A DNA stretch of 22,244 nucleotides from UBA1930 sp943371535. GTDB lineage: Bacteria > Bacteroidota > Bacteroidia > Chitinophagales > Chitinophagaceae. A model generated the notes under the pieces. It saw only the letters and a program-made list of their open reading frames with translations, was not told where the DNA came from and ran no database searches. Below, one piece after another: positions 7,730 to 14,217 of the stretch (its first letter is position 1; each line of letters opens with the position of its first letter). The stretch is taken from the NCBI GenBank assembly GCA_943371535.1, contig CALRVE020000052.1:1-22244 (forward strand). Direction: 5' to 3'. The translations under genes were made by a program, and so were the position numbers.

Positions 7730-8354
7730 CGCAAGAGAAAACATTTTGCAAAAAATAAAACAGGCACTGGCAAAACCAGTGCCTGTACCTTTTACAGCAA
7801 CAGAGAAAAATTTACCCCAAGTTTTTCAACCTTCAATAGAAGAGTTAGAAATTGAGTTTGCTGAAAACTTTACCAAGCTATTGGGTAAGTTTTCTTTTTG
7901 TGCTACTGAGCAAGAATTAGCCAATCAGCTAAATACATTGATAACTGCCCGAAAATGGGATAAAATTTTTTGCAGAGAACCACAAATAAAATCTACCCTT
8001 TCATTAAACGGTTTCAAACAATTTGAATATGCCGATTTAAATACATGCCAAGCAAGTATTACCAGTTGCGAATTATTGGTGGCAAGAACAGGAAGTATTT
8101 TATTAAGCAGTGCTCAAAAAGGTGGCAGAAGTACTAGTGTGTATGCTCCTACACATATTTGTATTGCTTACACTAGTCAGTTAGTGTACGATATTGGCGA
8201 TGGGCTACAATTTGTGCAAGAAAAATATGGCAATAATTTACCTTCCCTTATTACATTAGCAACAGGCCCCAGCCGTACTGCTGATATTGAAAAAACATTA
8301 GTAGTAGGTGTACATGGACCCAAAGAAGTATTGGTGTTTTTGGTAGATGGATAA
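7719..8354 (+). CDS. LUD-domain protein (LutC/YkgG family)
   Basis: The 211-residue protein belongs to the LUD (lactate utilization) domain family. Diagnostic stretches are ARTGSILL (122-129), the GGRSTSVYAPTHICIA strand (135-150) and GPSRTADIEKTLVVGVHGP (183-201), the conserved core of LutC/YkgG. In other bacteria LutC works with LutA and LutB in L-lactate oxidation. Neither partner is here, and the fixed place next to ftsH in this phylum makes a lactate role doubtful. The start ATG 7719 lies inside the ftsH end (stop 7727-7729), giving an 11-bp overlap and probable translational coupling. It also begins the typical NARENILQKIKQAL helix. A longer in-frame start deeper in ftsH is unlikely. 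It is cytosolic and a terminator follows. Confidence 0.9.
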   Translation: MANNARENILQKIKQALAKPVPVPFTATEKNLPQVFQPSIEELEIEFAENFTKLLGKFSFCATEQELANQLNTLITARKWDKIFCREPQIKSTLSLNGFKQFEYADLNTCQASITSCELLVARTGSILLSSAQKGGRSTSVYAPTHICIAYTSQLVYDIGDGLQFVQEKYGNNLPSLITLATGPSRTADIEKTLVVGVHGPKEVLVFLVDG

Positions 8355-8380
8355 AATTTATAACCGCATATAAAATAATA

Positions 8381-8410
8381 AACCCCGGATAGAACGTCCG
8401 GGGTTTTGTT
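8381..8410 (+). terminator. Intrinsic terminator of rsfS-ftsH-LUD operon
   Basis: A perfect 9-bp stem, AACCCCGGA (8381-8389) with TCCGGGGTT (8397-8405), closes a 7-base loop and runs into TTGTTTTC. It starts 27 bases after the LUD stop. The A-rich left flank could make it work for the minus-strand lipoprotein gene as well. Confidence 0.9.
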
Positions 8411-8454
8411 TTCTGGGTAGCTAGGTTACGGATTAAACTGTAACATAACTGATA

Positions 8455-8871
8455 TTAGTTTCCACGCTGAAACTTCAATACATTGGTATAGCCCCAATCT
8501 CCATTGGCTAAGCTATAACGAATCATATAGTACATAGTGCCACTTTTCGGTTTATCTTCTACTACGCTGTATTTTTTTAATTGGGTGCTATTTGCATTTA
8601 GGTTAACTGTATGTATGGCACATAAATAATTAGGTGTTTCTCCACTCATTAACTCTAACTTGGTAATATTTTTTTCGTACAAAGTAGAAAAATCTATTTT
8701 GTTATTGTTGCTAGTAGCTGCAACTGCTTTAATTGAATACACGGCTAAATTATTGTCTTTAAAAAACAATTGATTTACACCTGTTGGTTCAAGTGGTTCA
8801 ATAATATCGTTTTGTTTACTGCACGATGCAAATAAAATGGCAACGATAACTAACTGTAAAATCTTTTTCAT
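8455..8871 (-). CDS. Small predicted lipoprotein, function unknown
   Basis: The 138-residue product begins MKKILQLVIVAILFASCSKQ, a lipoprotein signal peptide with the lipobox cysteine at residue 17, so it should be anchored in the outer or inner membrane facing the periplasm. The mature part has no recognised domain. It appears all-beta, with alternating hydrophobic strands such as LAVYSIKAVAA, TKLELMS and TMYYMIRYSL, and a GDWGYTNVLKF C-terminus. It stands alone between the ftsH operon terminator and a long intergenic gap. The start ATG 8871 is the only one that yields the signal peptide. Real gene likely; function not inferred. Confidence 0.75.
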   Translation of the reverse strand: MKKILQLVIVAILFASCSKQNDIIEPLEPTGVNQLFFKDNNLAVYSIKAVAATSNNNKIDFSTLYEKNITKLELMSGETPNYLCAIHTVNLNANSTQLKKYSVVEDKPKSGTMYYMIRYSLANGDWGYTNVLKFQRGN

Positions 8872-9372
8872 TTCCTGAATATATAAATTGATAAAATTTT
8901 TATCTCTTTCAGGTTAATGCAAAGAATATGTTGGATTTAAGCTTTTGTATTAAGATATTGGATATTTCAAAAGTAATTATTAATAGGCAAACCCAATGCC
9001 AGTAGGTTATTGTAAAAACAAAAAAATATAAAGTGTTGAAAATCAATCTACTTTGTTTTCCATTGCTTAGCTAAAAAATTCTATTTTTTAAAATTTATCC
9101 CAAAATTGGAATCTGGCTTTCAAAAAGAGAACGAAAATGGTATGGTTGAACAAAAATTCTGTAGCACTAACTCACTAAAGGGATATTCTTTTTTTAACTA
9201 AAGAAAATTGTACTTATTTTTTCAAAAACTGTAATACAACAAACCTGCAAATACATGAAATTTCTTATTGCTATTTAATTATCTTCGCCCTCCACCTTCG
9301 TTCAAATGTAATTTCGGACGAATTGTGTAACGAAATATTTGATTTTGAACCATTTAAAAAAAATCCAGAAAC
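8872..9372. other. 501-bp gene-free intergenic region upstream of rny
   Basis: This AT-rich gap separates the minus-strand lipoprotein from rny. I see no frame with coding character; the ATG at about 9137 runs only about 13 codons. No tRNA, no convincing long hairpin and none of the palindromic repeats of the arginine cluster are visible. TATCTTCG at 9280-9287 resembles the Bacteroidota -7 element with one change, and would put a transcript start about 80 bases before rny. zapA, which commonly precedes rny in this phylum, is absent. An undetected small RNA or a long rny leader cannot be excluded. Confidence 0.5.
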
Positions 9373-10938
9373 ATGGACCCAATTGTATTATCCATAATAA
9401 TAGGTGTAATTTGTTTAATCATTGGCGTTGTAGCGGGTAAATTGCTTTTTGCAAAAGACACCAAAAAGCAATTAGAAGACGCCGAAACGCAAACACAAAC
9501 TATTATTAGAGAAGCAGAACTGAGAGCCGAAACCATTAAAAAAGAAAAACAGGTCGAAGCAAAAGAAAAATTTGTACAACTTAAAAGCGAACACGACAAA
9601 GAAGTTTTAGAGAGAAACAAAAAAATTAACGAAGCCGAAAATCGAATTAAGCAAAAAGAAGTTTCTATTAACCAAAAAGAAACAGCTATTGATAAGCAGG
9701 TGAAAGAAAATGAGGCTATTAAAGAAAATTTGAATCGCCAAATTGAAGTGGTGAATCAAAAACGTACCGAATTAGAGAAGCATCAAGAAGAACATATTCG
9801 CAGATTAGAAAAAATTGCTGGTTTAAGTGCCGATGAAGCCAAAAATCAGTTAATTGAAAGTTTAAAGAACGAAGCTCATACCCAAGCTTTAGCATTGCAA
9901 CAAGAAATTATTGAAGATGCTAAGCAAAAAGCCAATAAAGAAGCTCGTAAAATTGTAATTCAGTCAATACAACGTACCGCAGCAGAGCAAACTATTGAAA
10001 ATACTGTAACTGTATTTCAATTAGAAAGCGATGAAATTAAAGGGCAAATTATTGGTAGAGAAGGTAGAAACATTAGAGCTATTGAAGCTGCTACAGGGGT
10101 AGATTTAATTGTAGATGATACGCCAGAAGCGGTGGTACTTTCTTCTTTCGATCCATTGCGTAGAGAAATTGCTCGTTTAAGTTTACAACGTTTAGTGGCA
10201 GATGGTCGTATTCACCCAGCTCGTATTGAAGAAGTAGTTGAAAAAACTCGCAGACAATTAGAAGAACAAATTATAGAAATTGGAGAACGTACTGTTATTG
10301 AATTGGGCGTTCATGGTTTACATAAAGAGTTGGTACGTATTGTTGGTAAAATGCGTTTCCGTAGTTCTTATGGTCAAAACTTATTAATGCATAGCCGTGA
10401 AACTGCCAATATTTGTGGCGTTATGGCTGCCGAATTAGGTATGAATCCTAAATTGGCAAAACGTGCAGGTTTATTACACGATATTGGTAAAGTACCTGAT
10501 GAAGAAACAGAATTAAGCCATGCTTTATTAGGAGCAAAATTGGCGGAAAAATATGGCGAAAATCCAGCTGTAGTAAATGCTATTGGTGCTCACCACGATG
10601 AAATGGAAATGCAATATGTAATTTCTCCAATTGTACAAGCTTGTGATGCTATCAGTGGTGCAAGACCAGGTGCAAGAAGAGAAATTATGCAGCAATACAT
10701 TCAGCGTATTAAAGATTTAGAAAACTTGGCTCAAGCTTATAATGGTGTAGAAAAAGCTTATGCTATACAAGCCGGAAGAGAATTACGTGTAATTGTAGAA
10801 GCAGATAAAGTAACCGATGGCGATAGCGATAAATTGAGTTTTGAAATTGCACAAAAAATTCAAACCGAGATGACGTATCCGGGTCAAATTAAAGTAACTG
10901 TAATTCGTGAAAAGAGAGCAGTGAACTTGGCCAGATAA
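9373..10938 (+). CDS. rny: Ribonuclease Y
   Basis: RNase Y is the membrane-bound endoribonuclease that starts mRNA decay in many bacteria. The 521-residue protein has the standard order. An N-terminal membrane anchor (about 4-25, IVLSIIIGVICLIIGVVAG) is followed by a long charged coiled coil (about 30-200). The KH RNA-binding domain has GQIIGREGRNIRAIE (224-238), and the HD phosphohydrolase domain has His340 in LLMHSRETA, His369-Asp370 in LLHDIGK, His407 in AHHDEME and Asp425 in ACDAISG. Length and residues are complete, so it should be active. The start ATG 9373 gives a short extracytoplasmic end before the anchor. It appears monocistronic: a 501-bp gap precedes it and a terminator follows. 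Confidence 0.96.
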   Translation: MDPIVLSIIIGVICLIIGVVAGKLLFAKDTKKQLEDAETQTQTIIREAELRAETIKKEKQVEAKEKFVQLKSEHDKEVLERNKKINEAENRIKQKEVSINQKETAIDKQVKENEAIKENLNRQIEVVNQKRTELEKHQEEHIRRLEKIAGLSADEAKNQLIESLKNEAHTQALALQQEIIEDAKQKANKEARKIVIQSIQRTAAEQTIENTVTVFQLESDEIKGQIIGREGRNIRAIEAATGVDLIVDDTPEAVVLSSFDPLRREIARLSLQRLVADGRIHPARIEEVVEKTRRQLEEQIIEIGERTVIELGVHGLHKELVRIVGKMRFRSSYGQNLLMHSRETANICGVMAAELGMNPKLAKRAGLLHDIGKVPDEETELSHALLGAKLAEKYGENPAVVNAIGAHHDEMEMQYVISPIVQACDAISGARPGARREIMQQYIQRIKDLENLAQAYNGVEKAYAIQAGRELRVIVEADKVTDGDSDKLSFEIAQKIQTEMTYPGQIKVTVIREKRAVNLAR

Positions 10939-10963
10939 TTCAATTGTTTGTTGAGAATAATTT

Positions 10964-11006
10964 AAAAATCCCAAGTGCCATTCGTTTGACATTTGGGATT
11001 TTTTTT
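10964..11006 (+). terminator. Intrinsic terminator of rny
   Basis: Arms 10964-10977 and 10990-11003 pair over 14 positions (one G-T), around a 12-base loop, with CCC/GGG near the stem centre and a run of eight T at 10999-11006. It starts 26 bases after the rny stop, so the arginine cluster should need its own promoter downstream. Confidence 0.88.
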
Positions 11007-11023
11007 GAATTTGAATAGATGTT

Positions 11024-11066
11024 ACCACAGAGTTAGTGAGTAGAGCACAGAGTTTCACAGAGAAAC
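11024..11066. repeat. CACAGAG interspersed repeat
   Basis: CACAGAG occurs three times (11026-11032, 11046-11052, 11057-11063), the last flanked by TTT and AAAC so that GTTTCACAGAGAAAC is nearly symmetric. Repeats of this CCACAGAG...CACAGAGAAA type are, to my knowledge, scattered between genes in several Bacteroidota. It lies between the rny terminator and the transcarbamylase gene, where the arginine promoter should be. No function is inferred. Confidence 0.6.
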
Positions 11067-11138
11067 TACTATTTAATAAAAAGCAATTCAATAGTAATTC
11101 AACAGCTAAGTGCATAAATTTTATAACAAAACACAATA

Positions 11139-11160
11139 GTTCCCTTTTAGGGAATAGGAG
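11139..11160 (+). repeat. Type B palindromic element, copy B1 (upstream of transcarbamylase)
   Basis: GTTCCCTTTTAGGGAATAGG plus AG (11139-11160) contains the inverted pair TTCCCT/AGGGAA and matches the element inside argH at 14243-14265. It ends one base before the transcarbamylase ATG and donates an AGGAG that looks like a Shine-Dalgarno sequence but is only one base from the start, too close for normal use. It is in the same frame as the downstream gene (reading SSLLGNRS), with no stop back to a GTG at 11036. Confidence 0.65.
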
Positions 11161-11161
11161 T

Positions 11162-12178
11162 ATGAAACAATTTATTTCTGTACATGATGTTCTAACTCCC
11201 TCCTTTGGAGGGATTGGGGAGGCAATCAATGCTTTGGTAGCAAAAGCCTTGGCATACAAAGCAAATCCTTTTGTTGACAAATCCTTGGGAGCCAATAAAC
11301 GAATTGGGTTGTTGTTTTTAAATCCAAGCTTACGAACTCGTTTAAGTACACAGGTTGCAGCCAGCAATTTAGGCATGGAAGCCATTGTGTTTAATGTAGA
11401 CAAAGAAGGCTGGGCATTGGAGTTTGAAGAAGGAGCCATCATGAGTGGAACAACAGTTGAACATATTAAGGATGCAGCTCCTATTCTAGGCAATTACTTT
11501 GATGTTTTGGCCATTAGAACATTTCCTTCTTTAGCCAATAAAGAGGATGATTATAGTGAAATGTACATTCAACAATTCATCAAATATGCAGGTGTACCTG
11601 TGGTAAGTTTAGAAAGTGCAACGCTGCACCCATTGCAATCTCTTACAGATATTATTACAATTAAGGAGGATTTGAACCTTAAACCTCAAACCTTAAACCT
11701 TAAACCTCGTATAGTTCTCACCTGGGCTCCACACGTAAAGCCTTTGCCACAATGCGTTGCCAATAGTTTTGCTCAATGGATGAATGCATGGGGTGAAGCC
11801 GATTTTGTAATTACACACCCAGAAGATTATGAACTGAGTGAAGAATTTACTAAAGGTGCAACCATAACGCATGACCAAGATGAAGCATTGAAAAATGCCG
11901 ACTATGTTTATGTAAAAAACTGGAGTACGTTTACCGATTATGGTAAAATTTATGAGAATGATCCACGTTGGATGATGACCAATGACAAGCTGGCTTTAAC
12001 CAATAATGCCAAAGTAATGCACTGCTTACCAGTAAGAAGAAATGTAGAATTGAGTGATGAAATTTTAGATGGTCCTAATAGTTTGGTGACACAACAAGCT
12101 AGTAACAGGGTTTGGGCAGCACAGGCTGTGTTGAGTGAGATATTGGCCTCCCCAAACCCCTCCAAAGGAGGGGCTTAA
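11162..12178 (+). CDS. argF': N-acylornithine (probably N-succinylornithine) transcarbamylase
   Basis: This 338-residue enzyme transfers the carbamoyl group from carbamoyl phosphate to an N-acylornithine, forming N-acylcitrulline. It has SLRTR (56-60) for carbamoyl phosphate, HPLQS (156-160) and MHCLPVRRN (286-294), all in the forms typical of the Bacteroides/Xanthomonas acylornithine group. The residue aligned with the selectivity position (Glu92 in Xanthomonas acetyl-type, Pro90 in Bacteroides fragilis succinyl-type) is Val99 in GTTVEH, which points to the succinyl substrate. Three segments are repeat-derived: residues 11-21 (LTPSFGGIGEA), 171-182 (heptamer array) and the tail from about 329 (ASPNPSKGGA), whose stop follows the element directly. 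ATG 11162 is chosen because MKQFISVHDV is the family's opening. argB follows after 14 bp. Confidence 0.92.
   Translation: MKQFISVHDVLTPSFGGIGEAINALVAKALAYKANPFVDKSLGANKRIGLLFLNPSLRTRLSTQVAASNLGMEAIVFNVDKEGWALEFEEGAIMSGTTVEHIKDAAPILGNYFDVLAIRTFPSLANKEDDYSEMYIQQFIKYAGVPVVSLESATLHPLQSLTDIITIKEDLNLKPQTLNLKPRIVLTWAPHVKPLPQCVANSFAQWMNAWGEADFVITHPEDYELSEEFTKGATITHDQDEALKNADYVYVKNWSTFTDYGKIYENDPRWMMTNDKLALTNNAKVMHCLPVRRNVELSDEILDGPNSLVTQQASNRVWAAQAVLSEILASPNPSKGGA
11196..11222 (+). repeat. Type A palindromic element, copy A1 (inside transcarbamylase)
   Basis: The core CCCTCCTTTGGAGGG (11198-11212) is a 6-bp stem with a 3-base centre. It is followed by ATT and GGGGAGG, the trailing part shared by all copies. 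It is translated as TPSFGGIGEA between the first strand and first helix of the transcarbamylase, where relatives have no such residues. It is in the +frame that reads CCC-TCC-TTT-GGA. Confidence 0.85.
11675..11709 (+). repeat. In-frame heptanucleotide tandem array H1
   Basis: Five 7-base units run without gaps: AACCTTA, AACCTCA, AACCTTA, AACCTTA, AACCTCG. Three units make 21 bases, so the translated product repeats every seven residues (NLKPQTL, NLKPR). Units 2 and 5 lie in the phase where AACCTTA followed by A would give an in-frame TAA, and precisely these two carry C in place of T. The array sits just before the VLTWAPH strand of the transcarbamylase. Confidence 0.85.
12147..12173 (-). repeat. 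Type A palindromic element, copy A2 (3' end of transcarbamylase)
   Basis: This is the type A element in reverse orientation: CCTCCCC at 12147-12153, then the palindrome CCCCTCCAAAGGAGGGG at 12157-12173. It is translated as the last residues SPNPSKGGA of the transcarbamylase; the stop codon TAA at 12176-12178 follows at once. The native C-terminus therefore seems to be replaced or extended by the element. Together with A3 it brackets the 14-bp gene junction as an inverted pair. Confidence 0.85.
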
Positions 12179-12192
12179 AAACCGTTAATTAT

Positions 12193-13053
12193 ATGAATAG
12201 CACGACAAATAATTTCGAAGTTTCAAAGAACCCTCCTTTGGAGGGCAGGGAGGCTTTATTTATCATAAAAATTGGTGGAAATATTATAGATGATGAAAGT
12301 AAACTTGCGTCATTCTTACAATCATTTTCTACGATTGAAGGAAAGAAAATATTAATACATGGTGGTGGAAAATTAGCCACCAAAGTTGCCGAAGGGATGA
12401 ATATCCAACAACAAATGGTGGATGGCAGAAGAATAACAGATGCCGAAACATTGAAGGTTGTTACCATGGTATATGCAGGTTTTATTAATAAAAATATTGT
12501 TGCTCAATTGCAAGCCAATAACTGCAATGCAATTGGACTAACAGGAGCAGATGGCAATGTTATCCAAGCTCATAAACGTCCCTTAAAAAATGGCATCGAT
12601 TATGGTTTTGTGGGTGATATAGATACTGTAAATGCAGATTTACTGAACAGTTTATTACAACAAAATATTGCTGTTGTTTTAGCACCCATCACACACAACA
12701 AAGAAGGACAATTATTGAACACCAATGCCGATACCATTGCTCAGGAAACAGCCAAAGCAATGATTGGTTTATATGAAACTTCATTGATTTATTCTTTTGA
12801 AAAAGCTGGTGTATTATTAGATGTGGAAGATGATAATTCTGTTATTCCAACTATAACACAAGCATACTACGAAGAACTAAAAAGCCCTCCTTTGGAGGGT
12901 GGGGAGGCTCGGATTTTTGCCGGTATGATTCCAAAATTAGACAATGCTTTTGCAGCAGTTGAAAGTGGCGTAAACAAGGTAATTATTGGCAAAGCAGAAC
13001 AATTACAACAACTGATAGATGGTACAGCTGGAACAACCATCATCAATAAATAA
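12193..13053 (+). CDS. argB: N-acylglutamate kinase (acetylglutamate kinase family)
   Basis: ArgB phosphorylates N-acetyl- (or here perhaps N-succinyl-) glutamate, the second step of arginine synthesis, in the cytosol. The 286-residue protein shows the amino-acid-kinase fold: KIGGN (26-30), ILIHGGGK (53-60), the substrate segment GRRITDAETLKVV (78-90), NTNADTIA (176-183) and GMIPKLDNAF (244-253). Two type A elements are translated in the same frame: NPPLEGREA (13-21), just before the first beta strand, and SPPLEGGEA (231-239), in the loop before GMIPK. Neither destroys a visible catalytic motif. ATG 12193 lies 14 bp after the transcarbamylase stop, and argE begins 6 bp after this gene. The acyl group used is inferred from the neighbouring transcarbamylase. 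Confidence 0.93.
   Translation: MNSTTNNFEVSKNPPLEGREALFIIKIGGNIIDDESKLASFLQSFSTIEGKKILIHGGGKLATKVAEGMNIQQQMVDGRRITDAETLKVVTMVYAGFINKNIVAQLQANNCNAIGLTGADGNVIQAHKRPLKNGIDYGFVGDIDTVNADLLNSLLQQNIAVVLAPITHNKEGQLLNTNADTIAQETAKAMIGLYETSLIYSFEKAGVLLDVEDDNSVIPTITQAYYEELKSPPLEGGEARIFAGMIPKLDNAFAAVESGVNKVIIGKAEQLQQLIDGTAGTTIINK
12231..12253 (+). repeat. Type A palindromic element, copy A3 (5' end of argB)
   Basis: CCCTCCTTTGGAGGG at 12231-12245 is followed by CAGGGAGG. It is translated as PPLEGREA in the N-terminal tail of ArgB, immediately before the first beta strand ALFIIKIGGN. It is oriented opposite to A2, 57 bases away. Confidence 0.85.
12885..12907 (+). repeat. Type A palindromic element, copy A4 (3' part of argB)
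   Basis: The same 15-base core (12885-12899) is followed by TGGGGAGG. It is translated as PPLEGGEA in the same reading frame as A3, within the loop between the YYEEL helix and the GMIPKL segment of ArgB. Homologues have a short loop of a few residues here. Confidence 0.85.
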
Positions 13054-13059
13054 ACAACC

Positions 13060-14133
13060 ATGACTACCTCTATTGATACCCTTTTTCAAGAATCAGTTGA
13101 ATTGTTAAAACAACTCATTTCAACACCTTCTTTTTCTAAAGAAGAAAATGATACTGCCGAAATTATTTGTGCTTTTTTCAATCAACAAAATATACCACAT
13201 GCTCGTGTGGGCAATAATATCTATGCCAAAAACAAACATTACGATGCTACTAAAAAAAGTATTCTGTTAAACTCTCACCACGATACTGTAAAACCCAATA
13301 AGGGCTACACAGTAGACCCATTTACCCCAATTGAAAAAGAGGGCAAACTTTTTGGCTTAGGTAGCAATGATGCAGGCGGATGTTTAGTTTCCTTAATTGC
13401 AACATTCTTGTATTATTATGATAGAAACGATACTGCTTACAATGTTGTTTTTGCAGCAAGTGCCGAAGAAGAAATTAGTGGTGTAAACGGCATTGAATTG
13501 GTGTTGCCTTATTTAGGTGCCATTGATTGTGGCATTGTTGGCGAACCCACCAAATTAGAAATGGCTGTTGCTGAACGTGGTTTAATGGTCATTGATTGCA
13601 CTGCAGAAGGCCGTGCAGGACATGCAGCTCGTAAAGAAGGTGAAAGTGCTTTGTACAAAGCGGTAGATGATATTAATTGGATTCTAAACTATAAGTTTGA
13701 AAGAGTAAGCAGTCTTTTAGGCGAAAGCATGTTAACAGTTACTGTTATTGAAACAGACAACAAACAACACAATGTTGTGCCTGCACAATGCAAGTTTGTG
13801 ATTGATGTTCGTGTAAATGAATTGTACACTTTTGAAGAGATTTTAGAAGAACTTAAAAACAATCTGAAAAGCAAATTCAAGCCACGAACCACAAGAATGA
13901 AATCAACTTCTATTTCATTAGAGCATCCATTGGTACAAGCTGGGTTGGCATTGGGCAAAGGTTATTATGGAAGTCCAACCACAAGTGATAAAGCATTGAT
14001 GCCTTTCTCCACTTTAAAAATGGGACCAGGCGATAGTGCAAGAAGTCATACAGCTGATGAATATATTTATTTGGATGAAATCAAGAATGGTATTGAAACG
14101 TATATTCAGTTATTAGGAAAAGTTGTTTTATAA
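13060..14133 (+). CDS. argE: M20 family N-acylornithine/N-acylcitrulline deacylase
   Basis: This 357-residue M20 peptidase-family enzyme should remove the acyl group from N-acylcitrulline to give citrulline, since the transcarbamylase next door works on acylated ornithine. Metal and catalytic residues are visible: His73 and Asp75 in LLNSHHDTV, Asp104 in GSNDAGG, Glu136/Glu137 in SAEEEISG, Glu162 in GEPTKLEMAV, and a C-terminal His in ARSHTADEYI. The lid domain (about 175-280) includes GRAGHAARKEGESALYKA. It is the only gene of the cluster with no repeat element inside it. Annotation as DapE is an alternative because the families are close, but context favours arginine. It starts 6 bp after argB; 84 bp of repeat-rich DNA separate it from argH. 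Confidence 0.9.
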   Translation: MTTSIDTLFQESVELLKQLISTPSFSKEENDTAEIICAFFNQQNIPHARVGNNIYAKNKHYDATKKSILLNSHHDTVKPNKGYTVDPFTPIEKEGKLFGLGSNDAGGCLVSLIATFLYYYDRNDTAYNVVFAASAEEEISGVNGIELVLPYLGAIDCGIVGEPTKLEMAVAERGLMVIDCTAEGRAGHAARKEGESALYKAVDDINWILNYKFERVSSLLGESMLTVTVIETDNKQHNVVPAQCKFVIDVRVNELYTFEEILEELKNNLKSKFKPRTTRMKSTSISLEHPLVQAGLALGKGYYGSPTTSDKALMPFSTLKMGPGDSARSHTADEYIYLDEIKNGIETYIQLLGKVVL

Positions 14134-14142
14134 ATTTGGTGG

Positions 14143-14213
14143 AAGGTATAAGGCGTAAGGCAAAAGGTGGAAGCACCAAACCTTAAACCCTAAACCTTCA
14201 GCCTTCAACCTTT
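14143..14213 (+). repeat. Inverted heptanucleotide array H2 between argE and argH
   Basis: The left half is a row of AAGG-type heptamers (AAGGTAT, AAGGCGT, AAGGCAA, AAGGTGG; 14143-14170). The right half is a row of AACC-type heptamers (AACCTTA, AACCCTA, AACCTTC, AGCCTTC, AACCTTT; 14179-14213). The halves are roughly complementary around GAAGCACC, so the whole can fold into a hairpin with a 7-base rhythm. It fills almost the entire argE-argH gap and ends four bases before the argH ATG, leaving no ordinary ribosome-binding site. Confidence 0.8.
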
Positions 14214-14217
14214 AATC

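Noticed and set aside
8872..9372. 6S RNA or zapA upstream of rny
   Set aside because: No frame with ZapA features and no long bulged hairpin could be recognised by eye; a covariance search would be needed to exclude an RNA.
11036..11161. In-frame extension of the transcarbamylase to a GTG at 11036
   Set aside because: It reads through a CACAGAG repeat and element B1, and family members begin at the MKQF-type ATG at 11162. Kept only as a note because the frame is open.
10783..11493. 236-codon minus-strand frame over the end of rny and start of the transcarbamylase
   Set aside because: It is antisense to two well-supported genes and crosses the rny terminator; no domain is visible.
13060..14133. 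Succinyl-diaminopimelate desuccinylase (DapE)
   Set aside because: The M20 motifs are shared, but the position between argB and argH next to an acylornithine transcarbamylase favours the arginine deacylase.
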